A DNA stretch of 64,000 nucleotides from contig JAQGDQ010000120.1 of NCBI GenBank assembly GCA_030141605.1, positions 310,001 through 374,000 on the forward strand, read 5' to 3'. The position numbers were made by a program, and so were the translations under genes. Shown here one piece after another: positions 28,101 to 44,952 of the stretch. The notes under the pieces were generated by a model that was not told where the DNA came from, ran no database searches, and worked only from the letters and a program-made list of their open reading frames with translations. The DNA comes from Tubiluchus corallicola. Taxonomy: Eukaryota; Priapulida; Priapulimorpha; Priapulimorphida; Tubiluchidae. The stretch's first letter is position 1, and every line of letters begins with the position of its first letter.

Positions 28101-29219
28101 AACGTCACGCACAATTAAAGTTTACGAACTATTATAGGTAAATAAACCCACGACTTTCATTGTAAATACAAGCAAAAATCCACTTTGACGAGCATCGAAT
28201 CAAAATAGCAGGTAAGAATGTGTCACCCTGTGTTTGGTGCTTATGCTACACATATAAAGCACCATTACAATGTTATACACCAGAACAAACAAGTCTGACC
28301 ATGAAGTATGCTGTGTTTTAGGCAATGCTGTTTAGTAAATGAAGTGAATGATAATCCTCAGTAATATTAGCAGTACACTATGCTAGATCTACTTGTTAAC
28401 ATTGACGGCATTCATAAAATCTCTTAAAAGTTAGTTTAGATGCTTATTAAAACTCTCAAAACTTAGTTTGTTTTTTAGACGTCTACTAAATATCTTAAAA
28501 GCATTTTTTATCCCGCCTACAGAGATTTAAAAATTACAATTTCATTGAAACGTTAACTCTTCGTGTACAAATTATCGACTATTAATAAACAAAGATTAAA
28601 TGCTAAAAATGGTAAATGCAAAGAATATTGATAACTAATAAGTTAAAGACAAAACGCGAATTAGATTTTTAATTACATGATCTTTAGCTACATGAGAATA
28701 AAAATTTCATTTAGTCAAAAAGTTCTCAATATTTTTGATGTGACGTGACACAAAATGTGTTTTCCGTAATTGTCCTGTGACAAAAATTGCCGTTGGCATG
28801 GAGGGATCGTTTTGCAGTAATACTAGCACTTCTTAGTTATGTCCAGGCTTTTCTCAGTTAAATTTGTGATGCATAAACAGCCACGTTACACAAATTTACT
28901 GCAAGTTTTCGCATCTAAACTTTAACTTTTAATTTTATTGTAACTAAATTAAAACGCAATGTGCGAAAACATGATGTTTCTACCTGGTATAAAACTCTGA
29001 ACTGCTGCCAGTTATCGTTATAGCCGAATTGAATGTAGCGAACAAGCTCAACGCCACGGGTAATACAGGCAACTTGCGATCAGCCATCAGAAATTCAGAT
29101 GTTGTTTGCTGCTTACCGCCTCGCAATGCATAAAATATTCCTACAGCAGCAGATATGATCAGAGTTGCAGCAAAAACAACGTAGTCCCAAACACCAAACA
29201 GCTTCACTGTCTCAGGCAT
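18505..29219 (-). CDS. SLC5-family sodium-coupled transporter, SMCT/SMVT-like (14 exons, 568 aa)
   Basis: Exons on the minus strand: 28984-29219, 27969-28077, 27596-27664, 25875-25994, 25419-25499, 25233-25306, 24261-24401, 23366-23495, 22950-23035, 21565-21745, 21200-21286, 20768-20934, 18735-18838, 18505-18626. All are bounded by GT-AG and the joined frame is open (1707 nt with stop). The product begins [16 protein letters not shown] and carries SLC5 landmarks: [16 protein letters not shown] after TM1, [41 protein letters not shown], and [21 protein letters not shown], the helix contributing sodium-site serines. Length and layout match the SLC5A5/6/8/12 branch (monocarboxylate, vitamin or iodide symporters). 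The substrate cannot be read from sequence. It should be a plasma-membrane multi-pass protein using the sodium gradient. A LINE fragment, a short inverted-repeat element and a hexanucleotide array sit in its introns. It is the tandem paralogue of the gene at 48865-59006. Confidence 0.9.
19400..20470 (+). pseudogene. Decayed LINE, 3' part of reverse transcriptase ORF (intron of SLC5 gene)
   Basis: The plus strand reads [12 protein letters not shown], then [16 protein letters not shown] and [10 protein letters not shown] (19440-19656), the palm region of a non-LTR reverse transcriptase. The catalytic YADD block is altered to VHRD. After several stops the C-terminal part resumes at 20165-20440 with [17 protein letters not shown] and, after a frameshift, [15 protein letters not shown], as in many LINE ORF2 tails. 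The copy is inactive and antisense to the host gene. Confidence 0.75.
22285..22678. mobile_element. Short inverted-repeat transposon (MITE), 394 bp, in SLC5 intron 9
   Basis: The ends read CTATGATACACCAAA and, on the opposite strand, the same 15 bases. Inside the right end, several GACGCTGGA / CCAGAC-type words form subterminal repeats. No protein frame is visible. I cannot see a clear target-site duplication, so the superfamily is not assigned. Confidence 0.6.
25042..25162. repeat. (TGTATG)n hexanucleotide array in SLC5 intron 6
   Basis: About 20 copies of TGTATG with one TGTGTG interruption near 25137. It starts about 120 bases beyond a GT-AG exon (25233-25306) on its low-coordinate side. 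Open frames over it are repeat artefacts. Confidence 0.95.
26141..26342. repeat. Imperfect direct repeat of about 60 bp in SLC5 intron 3
   Basis: The block around 26141-26202 recurs at about 26281-26342 with roughly 80% identity (shared words CAAAA..TTAAAG, GACCCAAT, TTAAACT, CAAAACAATCTAC). The wider segment 26118-26715 might be a non-autonomous element, since both outer edges carry TTAACGGC-like words in opposite orientation, but that match is weak. Confidence 0.35.
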
Positions 29220-30144
29220 TATTAAACAACGAAATTATCGAACCAACTTACACCAAATTATTGAAATTTACGTAAATAATAGTAGGTATACTGATCACTA
29301 ATCAGTAATCAGCTAATCGCAAATCCACTGACATTTTTTACGTTATCGATGTCGTTTGATCTTTACGAAAAACACATTATAAGCCTAATGTCCGCAGTAA
29401 ATGCATCTCGTATCTTTACCAATTGCATTGCTCAGCTTGTGCAGACATTTTTTTACATTTATACCATTCTTAAACCACATATTTGCCTCAGACTTCGCTA
29501 CCTCATACACATAAAAGCACAATTCAATCGAATGTTGCTGAAAACTTTTACGAGTCACTGCTCATCAGCTGACGAACCTCACAAGCAGTACTAAGATTTC
29601 AATAAAATTAAAGCTAGAGTAAATTTCTATCCACATGGTTTAACTGGTTAGGCAAAAGAAAAAACAAACCTAAAACAGGTTTGTGTCAAACAGTTACGGC
29701 GCATTATGCCGGAATTTGTCTTGTGTTTTGTATTATAATAATACGATTGAATGTCAAATTCGAGCATATACACTGCTAACTAAATAATACAGTAAATAAG
29801 CAGCATTATGGCTACGAATGTAGTCATATAGTATATATAATTTTTGAAAGTATATGGTAATTTTATATCACTAACATGAACGCTAAAACTTATTGGCAAG
29901 CTGTAATTGCCCTTAGCCTTGACGTAGTATTAAGGTAATTTTTCAATACCTGGAGGAGATAATGCTACTACATGATCGCCTTAGAATTCCTTTCATATCA
30001 TACCAAGCTCCAAACGTTACATACAATTTAGACTTTGCTAAAAAAACTTCTGGAGTTTAGCGAAGACACCTCTGCCACATCAGTATATTATCTGTGAAAC
30101 ATATATTTATCTTTGATCTAGATTCTATCAGCAGTATCTACGCT

Positions 30145-30502
<358 letters not shown>

Positions 30503-31090
30503 AATAGCATAGCAGCAGCAGTCATGGTGCTGTTTTTATTCTCTATAAAATGCTCTATACAGCAGAGCTAAAGTGACGTTTTTATACAAGCCTGTGCACA
30601 GCAAACACAATTCCAGCACTCCAGGAGTCAATCGTGCAGGATGAGATACTGACCTGGCAGTGCTGTCTTTTCCACGTTGGAGGTACATACAAAATCCCTC
30701 AACTAGGTAAATAGCTGGGCCTTGTTGCAATGAAACTACCAAGAAACGGTTTTTCTAGCAGCCAATCTTCCATTTACTGGCCATTTACTGACCGTAACCA
30801 TTCAGCGATTTCCTTTGCATCTCCAATAAGTTCACTGAATTAACGTTAACAGGTATCAAATGTAACAGGGTAACAACTAGTGAATAAAGTGAGGCAACAA
30901 TAAATGGGTAAATGACCGCCAGGGAAATCGCTTCTGGTTAATTTCATTTGCCATATTGTTTGTGACTACTAATCTCGTTGAGATAGGATGGATACAGTCA
31001 CATCCAAAAGTGACTTAGATATTGATGGTTCAGTATCCTCTTACAGGTTTGATAATGAATTACGCTCCGGTCATGCCACGATCACCATTA

Positions 31091-31196
31091 GGGCGCGTTC
31101 AGACGTGGAGACTTGTCTCGCAACTTGTTGCAACGTGTGAACGGCTTGGCAACTGTGCAACAGGTTGCGAGAGAAGTCTCTATGTCTGAACTCGCC
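31091..31196. mobile_element. Miniature inverted-repeat element, 106 bp
   Basis: The left arm (GGGCGCGTTCAGACGTGGAG and on to GCAACTTGTTGCA) and the complement of the right arm (GGCGAGTTCAGACATAGAGA and on) match along about 43 bases with few mismatches, so the element is nearly a hairpin. ATTA is found directly on both sides (31087-31090 and 31197-31200). GGGCG ends with a TTA-containing duplication would suit a PIF/Harbinger-like MITE. Confidence 0.65.
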
Positions 31197-33057
31197 ATTA
31201 CAATAGGTAGGTCTCGAATCTGAGTGCGCTTTAACTTGCAATGCGTCAAACTGTATAAATAAATTTACTGGTTTGAATTAGCAGCATTAGCGATAAAATT
31301 CTATATTACTGCTTTTTGACTGCATGCTGAGATAACTATACAGCATTAATTATGCAAATGAAGTTTGCCCACAAACAGTATTTTCTTTCAGAATATCGTA
31401 AATATAATAGTGGATATATTTAGCTTTATTTTTGTGTATCCCAAGCAATTAAATCAGTTTTTGAGTGATGTAGTTGTGTTGTGAGATTAATGACTCAATC
31501 AAAACTAGTCTAATCTATCTGTTTGCGTACCCTACCAAACCTCTAATTTCATGTAATTAATTGCCAGAGTCCTACAAGGTCAATTTGGCTTATGTAAAAT
31601 TTGCTTGATCACTTAATATTGTTTGTAATACATTATTGTTATGCTGAAGAATGACCAATGGAATGAAGCGTTGCCACTACTCTGCTTACAGTTACATAAT
31701 AAAATGTTTAAAAATGCTACGAATGCTTTGAAATAAAACAAGTTTACTGCATGTATTCTGTTTTAGAAGGCTGTGTGGAATTCAAGCTATAAATTATGTA
31801 ACTGGTAATATAGTCGATAAACTCGGTTAAACTTGTTTGAGACTATGATTTAAACAATAAACTTTCCACAAAGCAGAAATGATTGCAACACAAAGTATAG
31901 AATAAAATGAAAATGTATAATATTAAAAGCATGCGCAAAAAATTCTGTAACCATCTTAAAATTGTTCACCTTACATTAATCGAAAATTCATCAGTTTAAT
32001 TACGTTTGAACAGGTTTTTATTGCAAGATATATTAAAAAATGTCCCTATATAGGAAGGTCCCTGCATGGAGTCTAGACCTCTAGGTTAGTGCGCAGAGAT
32101 AGCAGTCAGCAGTTGTCTATATTAGTGCTTAAGGTGGTAACTGTTGTAAATTCACAAACACTTATAATAGACTCTCCAACCATTTTCTGTGGTTTCCATT
32201 TTACCATTGTTAATCATGGCCGAATAAAGTTTAATATAATGACGTACGTTTCATTTCACTACTGCTTAAGTATTGACCTACATTAATTAGAGTTGACTGC
32301 TATATAAACAGTAAATTAATTTCTTTATTTTTTGATGAATTCAATGTTGAGAAAAAAGATTGATTATCTTTCTCCGAAATGAAACATCGAATGATTGTAC
32401 AACTCAACAAAAAAGACTTAAAGAAATTATAGATTTCATGGTGTGCAGGAAAACTGAAAATATACATAATCATAATCATAAAGCCAATTTTTTGTTTCCG
32501 GGTTAAATACTCTATCCATTGATACTTTAGCTCATTTGTTTTCTAGTCTTTTCAATTTTCTGTTCTTACTGGTATTTACAAAAGCATATATTTTAGGTTA
32601 AAGCTTTGTTATGAGCTTGGTATTTTGGTTAAAAGCTTGGATGAATCAACGTATTGGGGCGTCAGTGGTCTAAAACGCTGTACTAGCAGATTAATGACCT
32701 GAAAGAACAGACATAAGACCAAGCAACCAAATGGTACCACACGCTTGACACAAAAAATTAATCTTTATGTCAAGCGCGTCCTGAATTACTCTACAAACGT
32801 GGTCCAAATTTTGAGTACAAGACAAGCAGTCGCGATTTGACAAAATGTTAAACAAGGAATAATTAGCGATGGTTGGTCACAAAAGTCTGCAGGGTAAGAC
32901 TAAACAATGCAGCTCTACTTGTTGCGTAGTTTGTCACCTCTTCCAATATGCATTTTACTACTTAGGATGGCAGAAAGCCTAAGGTAATTTAGAACACCCA
33001 GCTTTAGTTGATATATTTAGACTGATTACTGTCCCAGTTACACACTGAAGTCTAGGT

Positions 33058-33064
33058 TATATAA
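33058..33064 (+). promoter_or_regulatory. Candidate TATA box of the DM13 gene
   Basis: TATATAA lies about 140 bases before the start codon at 33205, with GC-containing sequence directly after it. Position and sequence fit a core promoter; the start of transcription is not known. Confidence 0.4.
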
Positions 33065-33204
33065 GTCGGATGGTACAGCTCAGTTGCCATAATCAAAGTG
33101 TAACCATACACCTGAAACAGCAAAACTGCAACTATAACGCCTGCCTGGTGGAGGGATCGAGTTCGGTAGCTCTAAGACCTAATAATAAATTCTGACCTAG
33201 CACC

Positions 33205-38694
<5,490 letters not shown>

Positions 38695-39657
38695 ACTGTC
38701 TGATTTGTTTCATTTAAATTCATTTTTGTTTCAGTACCTCATTTACACTGTCCCAACGTGCATTTTTTTCTTGATTCATATGCTTTATAACTGGACTGTT
38801 CGTGTACATGTATAGAGGCTATAAAAGAACTACCTATAATTTATTGATTTTATTAACTATTGTTCTTTTACAGAATTAATTTTGCTGTGTGATTTAAATT
38901 TTTATAATGCTATCAATTCAGTTATTATATTCCATTAACAATTGTTATGTTACTAGTGCCGTGTTACTGTTATTCCGTTGCTGTTGTTATTCCGCTGTTA
39001 TTCAATTTTCAAATAAATGATGCAATATCAGACATGTTAGGTTTGCCAAATAGTACAAATTTTAAACAACTGGCTTTCATTTTTTTTGTGCTAGCATTAT
39101 AAAGCATCACAGCAAAGAATAGGCTACCGAAGCTGTCTTAAATTTTAAAGGAAATTTCATTTAAAATTTTCGGTTAGTATGATTATCCGAAATTTTAATT
39201 TCGCATATACTATGGCTGTGCACTACGATACACTACCGAAGTGTTTCTACATCGAAAGTAGATGTAACGTTATGTTGGCACACTACGTTAAAAAGAACTA
39301 AACAACCAGGATTATTATCCATCTGACACCTGTTTCGGTTTTGCTACTTAAATCAATTGTTTCAAGTCAAGTTTCACATTTGAAATATGACAGATGTTTT
39401 TTCGTGGGACATACACGGAGTCGTCTGTCAAATCATTTCAATTATCACGATAGACATCTTAATAATTATATAACAGGTCATAAAACACCTCATTGTAATA
39501 AGTATTACGAAGTTTACTAGAATATTACTAGAAGTTCACCATGATATTCAAACGCAATGAATGCTGTCGGGAGAAGGGAAGAGCCTAGCTTTCGAGCCCA
39601 TCACCAAAGTGTGGTGCTACACGTATCGTTAATAACATTAACACAATTTAAAGATTG

Positions 39658-39691
<34 letters not shown>

Positions 39692-40385
39692 AGCTTACAT
39701 GACTACACCTGTAAAGGCCATTGAATAAGGCCTAAAATGTCTCCAAAATGTTATTAGGGTGCCTCGGGTCGTCTGATCAAATGAACAATATCAACCAAAG
39801 AAGGTTATCTAAACAGGTCGATCAAACCATTGGCTACCTGTTGTTGGACTTGCATGACCAGGCAGCTGAACGTGTGTGAAAAATGGCAACTAAAGAAAAC
39901 GACCAAGAAGACTGATTACTATCGTCATAACTAGTTGCAACTACCATCAGGAGTGTTATCTGAGTGACAGCTATCTCGGTTTTGCTAGTTAAATAAGTTG
40001 TTTTAAGTCAAGTTTCACATTTGAAATATGACAGACATCACGATAGACATCTTAACAATTATAAAACATAAAAGTCATAAAACACTGCAGCGCTTTTCAG
40101 TGAGGTATATTCGTTTGAAGTATTCACTAGTAATCTATGCGTTGGATACTCGAAATAGGTTTCGTCATTTTTGCATTTTAGTAGATTAGAAGATCTGCAC
40201 ACTTTGTATATTTAATTATAAACACTAGAACCCTTAATATATTTGATTAATTTACGTGAATTAAATAGTCACTTATTTAATTCTTATACTTTAGCTAAAT
40301 AGTGACGTGAGAGAAGGGTCATGTAGAATGCAATATATATATATATATATATATATATATCAACTAGCTAAGAAAAGTCCCTTAC
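38695..40385. other. 3' flank of the DM13 gene, with AT repeats and a duplicated segment
   Basis: A possible poly(A) signal AATAAA lies near 39012-39017. TA dinucleotide runs occur at about 39657-39692 and 40331-40361. A segment at about 39325-39490 (GTTTTGCTA..TTAAAT, then AAGTCAAGTTTCACATTTGA) recurs at about 39950-40085 at high similarity, so a repeat family is present twice. No gene is recognised. Confidence 0.45.
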
Positions 40386-40621
40386 CTGGTGTACCATTCC
40401 GAACTGTTTCCCGTTATCATTATAGCTGAATTAAAACTGGCCAAAAGACTCATTGCCACAGGTATTACAGACATCTTGCGATCGGCCATGAGGAATTCAG
40501 ACGTTGTTTGTTGTTTACCGCCTCGCATAGCATAAAATATCCCCACAGCAGCAGATATGATTAAAGTTGCAACAAAAATAAGGTAGTCCCAAACACCAAA
40601 TCGGTTCCTTGTCTCAGGCAT
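40386..40621 (-). CDS. Isolated SLC5 first exon (alternative first exon or relic of a third copy)
   Basis: An intact 236-nt coding exon starting MPETRNRFGVWDYLIF and ending SSEWYT. It has exactly the length, start context (AATAATGCC), donor (ACCAG|GTAAG) and end phase of exon 1 of the SLC5 gene at 28984-29219. About 63 of 79 residues are identical, and the changes are mostly conservative. It contains TM1 and the [16 protein letters not shown] loop. No partner exon 2 is seen nearby on the minus strand; the next compatible acceptor of the family is at 28077. It could splice to that exon as an alternative first exon, or be what remains of another duplicate. The preserved frame argues against long neglect. 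Confidence 0.7.
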
Positions 40622-41429
40622 TATTGATGGGTGTTACGTAGAAAATAATTTTCCAGCGGATTTTGTTCACTTAATATAAGCAATTAATCCTGGGTATCAT
40701 GCGCTTATAAATGTATCTGCCCAGTTGCAAAAGAACCCAAAAGCTAAAACAAAAGTGATCTTTTTTGTAATACATAACACTTCACATTAAATTTTTGGAC
40801 GCACAAAATAATTAAATGGCAAAATGTGGGAGTTGTTCACTATAGATAATACCTCAGACACTGCAATAAGCGAAGTGTTTGAACAATCAATATTGATCCA
40901 AAAAGAAATCTTGCTATCAAAAGTTATAAAACAGGTTTATAATGTTAGTTCATATTTACAAACTTCGGCATCTCTATGCTATATGATAGTATATAAGTGC
41001 TACTAGATCAGAAATTTCAACTAAATGATTTATAATTTACCAGAAAACGATTACACTTACTAATCTTATTTTGAACACAGTAATTATCGTTTCCAACTGC
41101 CTCGCTTTGCTTGATATGTTACTAGTGGCTTTTAAATGTCAAAGCCCGTTTCGAAGGGATGATAACAGTTCTTGTAAGTAGTCGTTTAGAAGTTAGGGTA
41201 ACAGTATAAGTTATTTCACTACGTGTACTGTGGGCGAGTGTTTGCATATCCGTGACAATGTTCACTAGAACTTAGGTTTTGGTGGATTTATTGGTGAATT
41301 AATTAAGTTACAGAGAAGCCTACTCCGTTGTTAATTAAAGGTTGACGAGGTGAAGTGCTATCCATGTTGCCTTGCATGGTTTAAATTGAAGACTTATTTC
41401 TCCTCCTTTTAAGCAATAGATTCACTGAT
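40622..41429. other. Interval without recognised gene
   Basis: AT-rich sequence upstream of the isolated SLC5 exon. It would hold that exon's promoter if it is used. No convincing TATA box, repeat element or coding frame was found. Confidence 0.35.
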
Positions 41430-43760
41430 GAAACAATTTTTAGAAACAATATTTAGAAACAATTTTCATTGAAGTACATGCTAGCAAAGATACCAATTGA
41501 ACAGTTGTTCTGTCTACAGGTCATTTGGCGACGATCCCACGTTTCACTGAACAGTTATCTAATTTATTGTCTACCACAGCCCGCCAAAAGAAATAAATGT
41601 ATATTCTCGGTGATTTCAATGTTAGTGTACGATATTTATTAAGTTTTTTATGACAACACATGAAGCTGCATCTTATTTTTTAAATACCATTGCCTCCAAT
41701 AGAACTTTTCCTGTAATTACTCAACCGACACGCATAACACCTAACAGTACAACATTTACAGACAATATTTTTACTAATGTAATTGCACATACAGGCCTTA
41801 TTCAAATCTGGGAATCTACTTCTTGATATTACAGTCATTTGCCAAACTTTTTGATAATTGATCTAAATATAACTCCACCTCAGTTCTTAAGATACGACAA
41901 AACACTCTATAATAACTGTATTAAATGCAGATTAATTTCTAATTTGGATAATATTAATTGGAATGATGTGATCTGCAAATGATCACAAGAAACATATAAT
42001 TTATTTCTAAACAAATTTCAGATCATACATTATAACAATATAACTGTAGCTAGTAATTCCGATACAGATACTGGTGCTAATAAAAAAACAACACCGCCAT
42101 TTTAAATACTAAATACATATAGTATTAAACGTAAAAGTAAAATGACCAACCATTTTCTCAGGAAAACAAAATTATATTATATTTATATTATATTATATTA
42201 TATTATATTATATTATATTATATTATATTATATTATATTTAAATTATATTAAAAATTTAAACATTCTTGAGTACAAACAGTAAAGCAATAGGGGTTTAAC
42301 GACATAATGAAGTTTTCTAAATCTAATTGTGTCATCAAAATAAACTAAAACATGTCAAATCTAACTTGAAGAAAAGGTGGATTTTTATAAAAAAAAAATA
42401 TTATATAGACAAATAGAAAATTAGCTTCATATCTCTTGAAATAAACAATAAATTAATAACTGATAACATGTCCGTCGCTTGTGCTTTCAATGAGGCTTTG
42501 AATGAGAATTTCTCGAACATCGGTCAAAAATTAGCTGAAAGAAATCCAAATACAGGCTCCAACTCTTAAGTCTTCTCTTTTTTCAGTTCGGTTACAGTGA
42601 CAGAAATAAACCCGATAATAAAATCGTTTAGTTGCAATAAAGAAACTAGTATAGATATTCTACTTAGAATCACAATAGACGTTAGCTGCTCGCTTAATAA
42701 GTATACCTGACCACCGTCTGACTGCTCGCAGACAACAGGAATAGTATATACCTCATCAACTCAGATAGTGTCATTATGCATTTAAAACTAAGGACATATT
42801 AGACATAGCAATAGACCCATATCCTTGCTAGGCTTGTAAGATATTAGAGAAAGTTGTCTGTAAACATTATTAGATCATGTAAATAAAAATAATATTCTAC
42901 ATAACTAACAGTATGGCTTTTGAAAGGGTAGTTTCGCGCAGTTAGCCCAAATAAATAACATAATTAGAATCCAACATTGTTACCACTGACATTTTTGCGA
43001 CCTTCCATACAGTTAATCATGATGTATTTTTAATTATGTTCATTATGGCGTTAGAAAGGCCATATATTTGTGGTTTTAAAAAATATCTCAATGGCCGAAC
43101 TCAAGTAGCTAAACGTAATAAGTCCCTCCGACGAAGAATTAATCACACATGGAGTTTCTCGGGGATCCATTTGGAAGTTGTTTTGTTTTTAATGTATATT
43201 AATGAATTACAATACTCCATTACAAGTACTGAAAAGCCCTTCCAATTTGCTGACGATACAAGTATTTTCTTTGAAATTAATAGTAAGCTATTGGACACTA
43301 ATATGCTTAAGATTAAACCTAATAAAATTTATAACCTGGTTTAAAATTAGAGAATTAGCATTTTATCCAGCTAAAACTAAATGTATTTATTTCAGAGTTC
43401 GTGACAAACTTACAAATATGAATAATATTATAAAAATTGGTAAGCATGCTGTCGAATGTGCAAATGGAAAAAGTTTCTAGGTTGTATCTTATATTAACAC
43501 TTAGACTAGAAACAACACATAAATGTGATTCATTCAAAAACTACTGAAACAGTGAATAATTAAAATCTGTTAAACATTGTTTTACTAAAGAGAATCTAAT
43601 CACAGTTTATATTTGTCTAGTACTGCCATACTTAAACTGCTGTAATATACTTCGGACACACCTACTCTACATCTCTACGAATTTGGCATTTTGAAACTCA
43701 ACTGTATACTTAACTGATACTTATAGCTTATGTGGAATCCATATCTGATGGCGAAAACAC
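41430..43760 (+). pseudogene. Decayed LINE with endonuclease and reverse transcriptase
   Basis: On the plus strand the order is: endonuclease part (TEQLSNLLST, then ILGDFNVS near 41600, TQPTRITPNSTTFTDNIFTN near 41700), a linker (FNEALNENFSNIGQKLAERN near 42490), RT entry (ISLL near 42820, NNILHN..QYGF near 42890), and RT core (TFHTVNHDVFL, LNGRTQ, FQFADDTSIFFEIN near 43240, IRELAFYPAKTKCIYF near 43350). Several stops and frameshifts break the frame, and a TATAT array near 42180-42240 is inserted. It belongs to the APE-type LINEs (CR1/Jockey-like range) and is inactive. Confidence 0.8.
42170..42240. repeat. (TTATA)n pentanucleotide array inside the LINE
   Basis: Around 12 units of TTATA/TATTA interrupt the LINE between its endonuclease and RT parts. 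Confidence 0.9.
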
Positions 43761-44952
43761 CCATGACACTACTTCATGCAGGATGTTAAGATGGCTGTCA
43801 AGATGACTGCAGCTTCAACAGTGGGCAAAACGATTGTATTCACTCACGACGAACAGATACATTTCAACATGGACTAAGTAAACAGATCGTCAGCATGGAG
43901 TTTGCGCTGACCAAATCACAAACAGACGGACACTCGTCTTCTACCCCATGCTACTGACTACGTGGTGCTGGCAACCAAGACTAAAACGCATCACGATCAA
44001 GTCTGTTGATACTGATATTATTGCTTTTGCTTTTACGGAAACCAAATACAAAATGAGATGTAAAATGTTAACGGATATCCCTGCTGTGCGAGAGTCAGGT
44101 GAACTATACAAGTGCCTCATAAAGAAAAAGAGGTTAGGAATTCGAAGGAGATTAGAAACGCGCGCATTGTCATGCATAAATTCATCAATGTTTTCCTTTC
44201 AATTGAGACTACGAGACAATAAGTTTCCAGAAATAACAGAACCGTACAAAATTGTCACGTTAGCAAAATAGCATGGTTACTCGCCGTGCACTTTCAAAAA
44301 ACTCAAAAATTATCAAAACTCTAAGGATGTCTTTAAGGTTTACCGAAAATTACAACGACAAGACAAGAATAAACAATGTTATTTCAAACCATGATTCATA
44401 ATAACATGTAACACAGTGTTAAAACTCAGAATTCAGAGTGAATGTTAAGATATAATAAACAGCTTAAGAAACCACTAGGTTAATATAACATACAAATAAA
44501 CCCATTGTTAACATTTGTTTATTGCTACTGATGCTCATTGTTTAAGTCAAATACGCTGATTTGCAGTAAATAAGCCCTCTGTTTGTATCTTGTATTAAGT
44601 TTTGACGGTTCTTAAAATTAATGGTGTTTACTTGTGCACCACGTGTTTCCTTTTCTAACACTGAAATTGCAGTTTTGGGTTAAAAGTTAAAATATTTTGT
44701 AATTTCTAGAGACAGTTGAGAAAAAGTCATGATTTTTAGGACATTCTGACAGGATAATGATCTGTCGGGTCGGGTAACAAATTTTTAGACGGTATTACAA
44801 ATTGTCTGTTCATTACAAATCTTCAGAGATTTCTGGTTTTTAAAATATTCAGCATGTTGGGCTTGTGAGCTGCTAGTTGAAACTCCCCAATATTTCTTTA
44901 ACTTAATTTTTTATCCCGATTAAGTTCATCTCAATTAATTACCAATTTTAGT
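43761..44952. other. Interval with an unassigned open frame
   Basis: Between the LINE and the next gene. A plus-strand frame at 43948-44271 (107 codons, includes VDTDIIAFAFTETKYKMRCK and RRLETRALSCINSSMF) has no similarity that I recognise and may be part of a further decayed transposon. Nothing else can be named. Confidence 0.3.
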
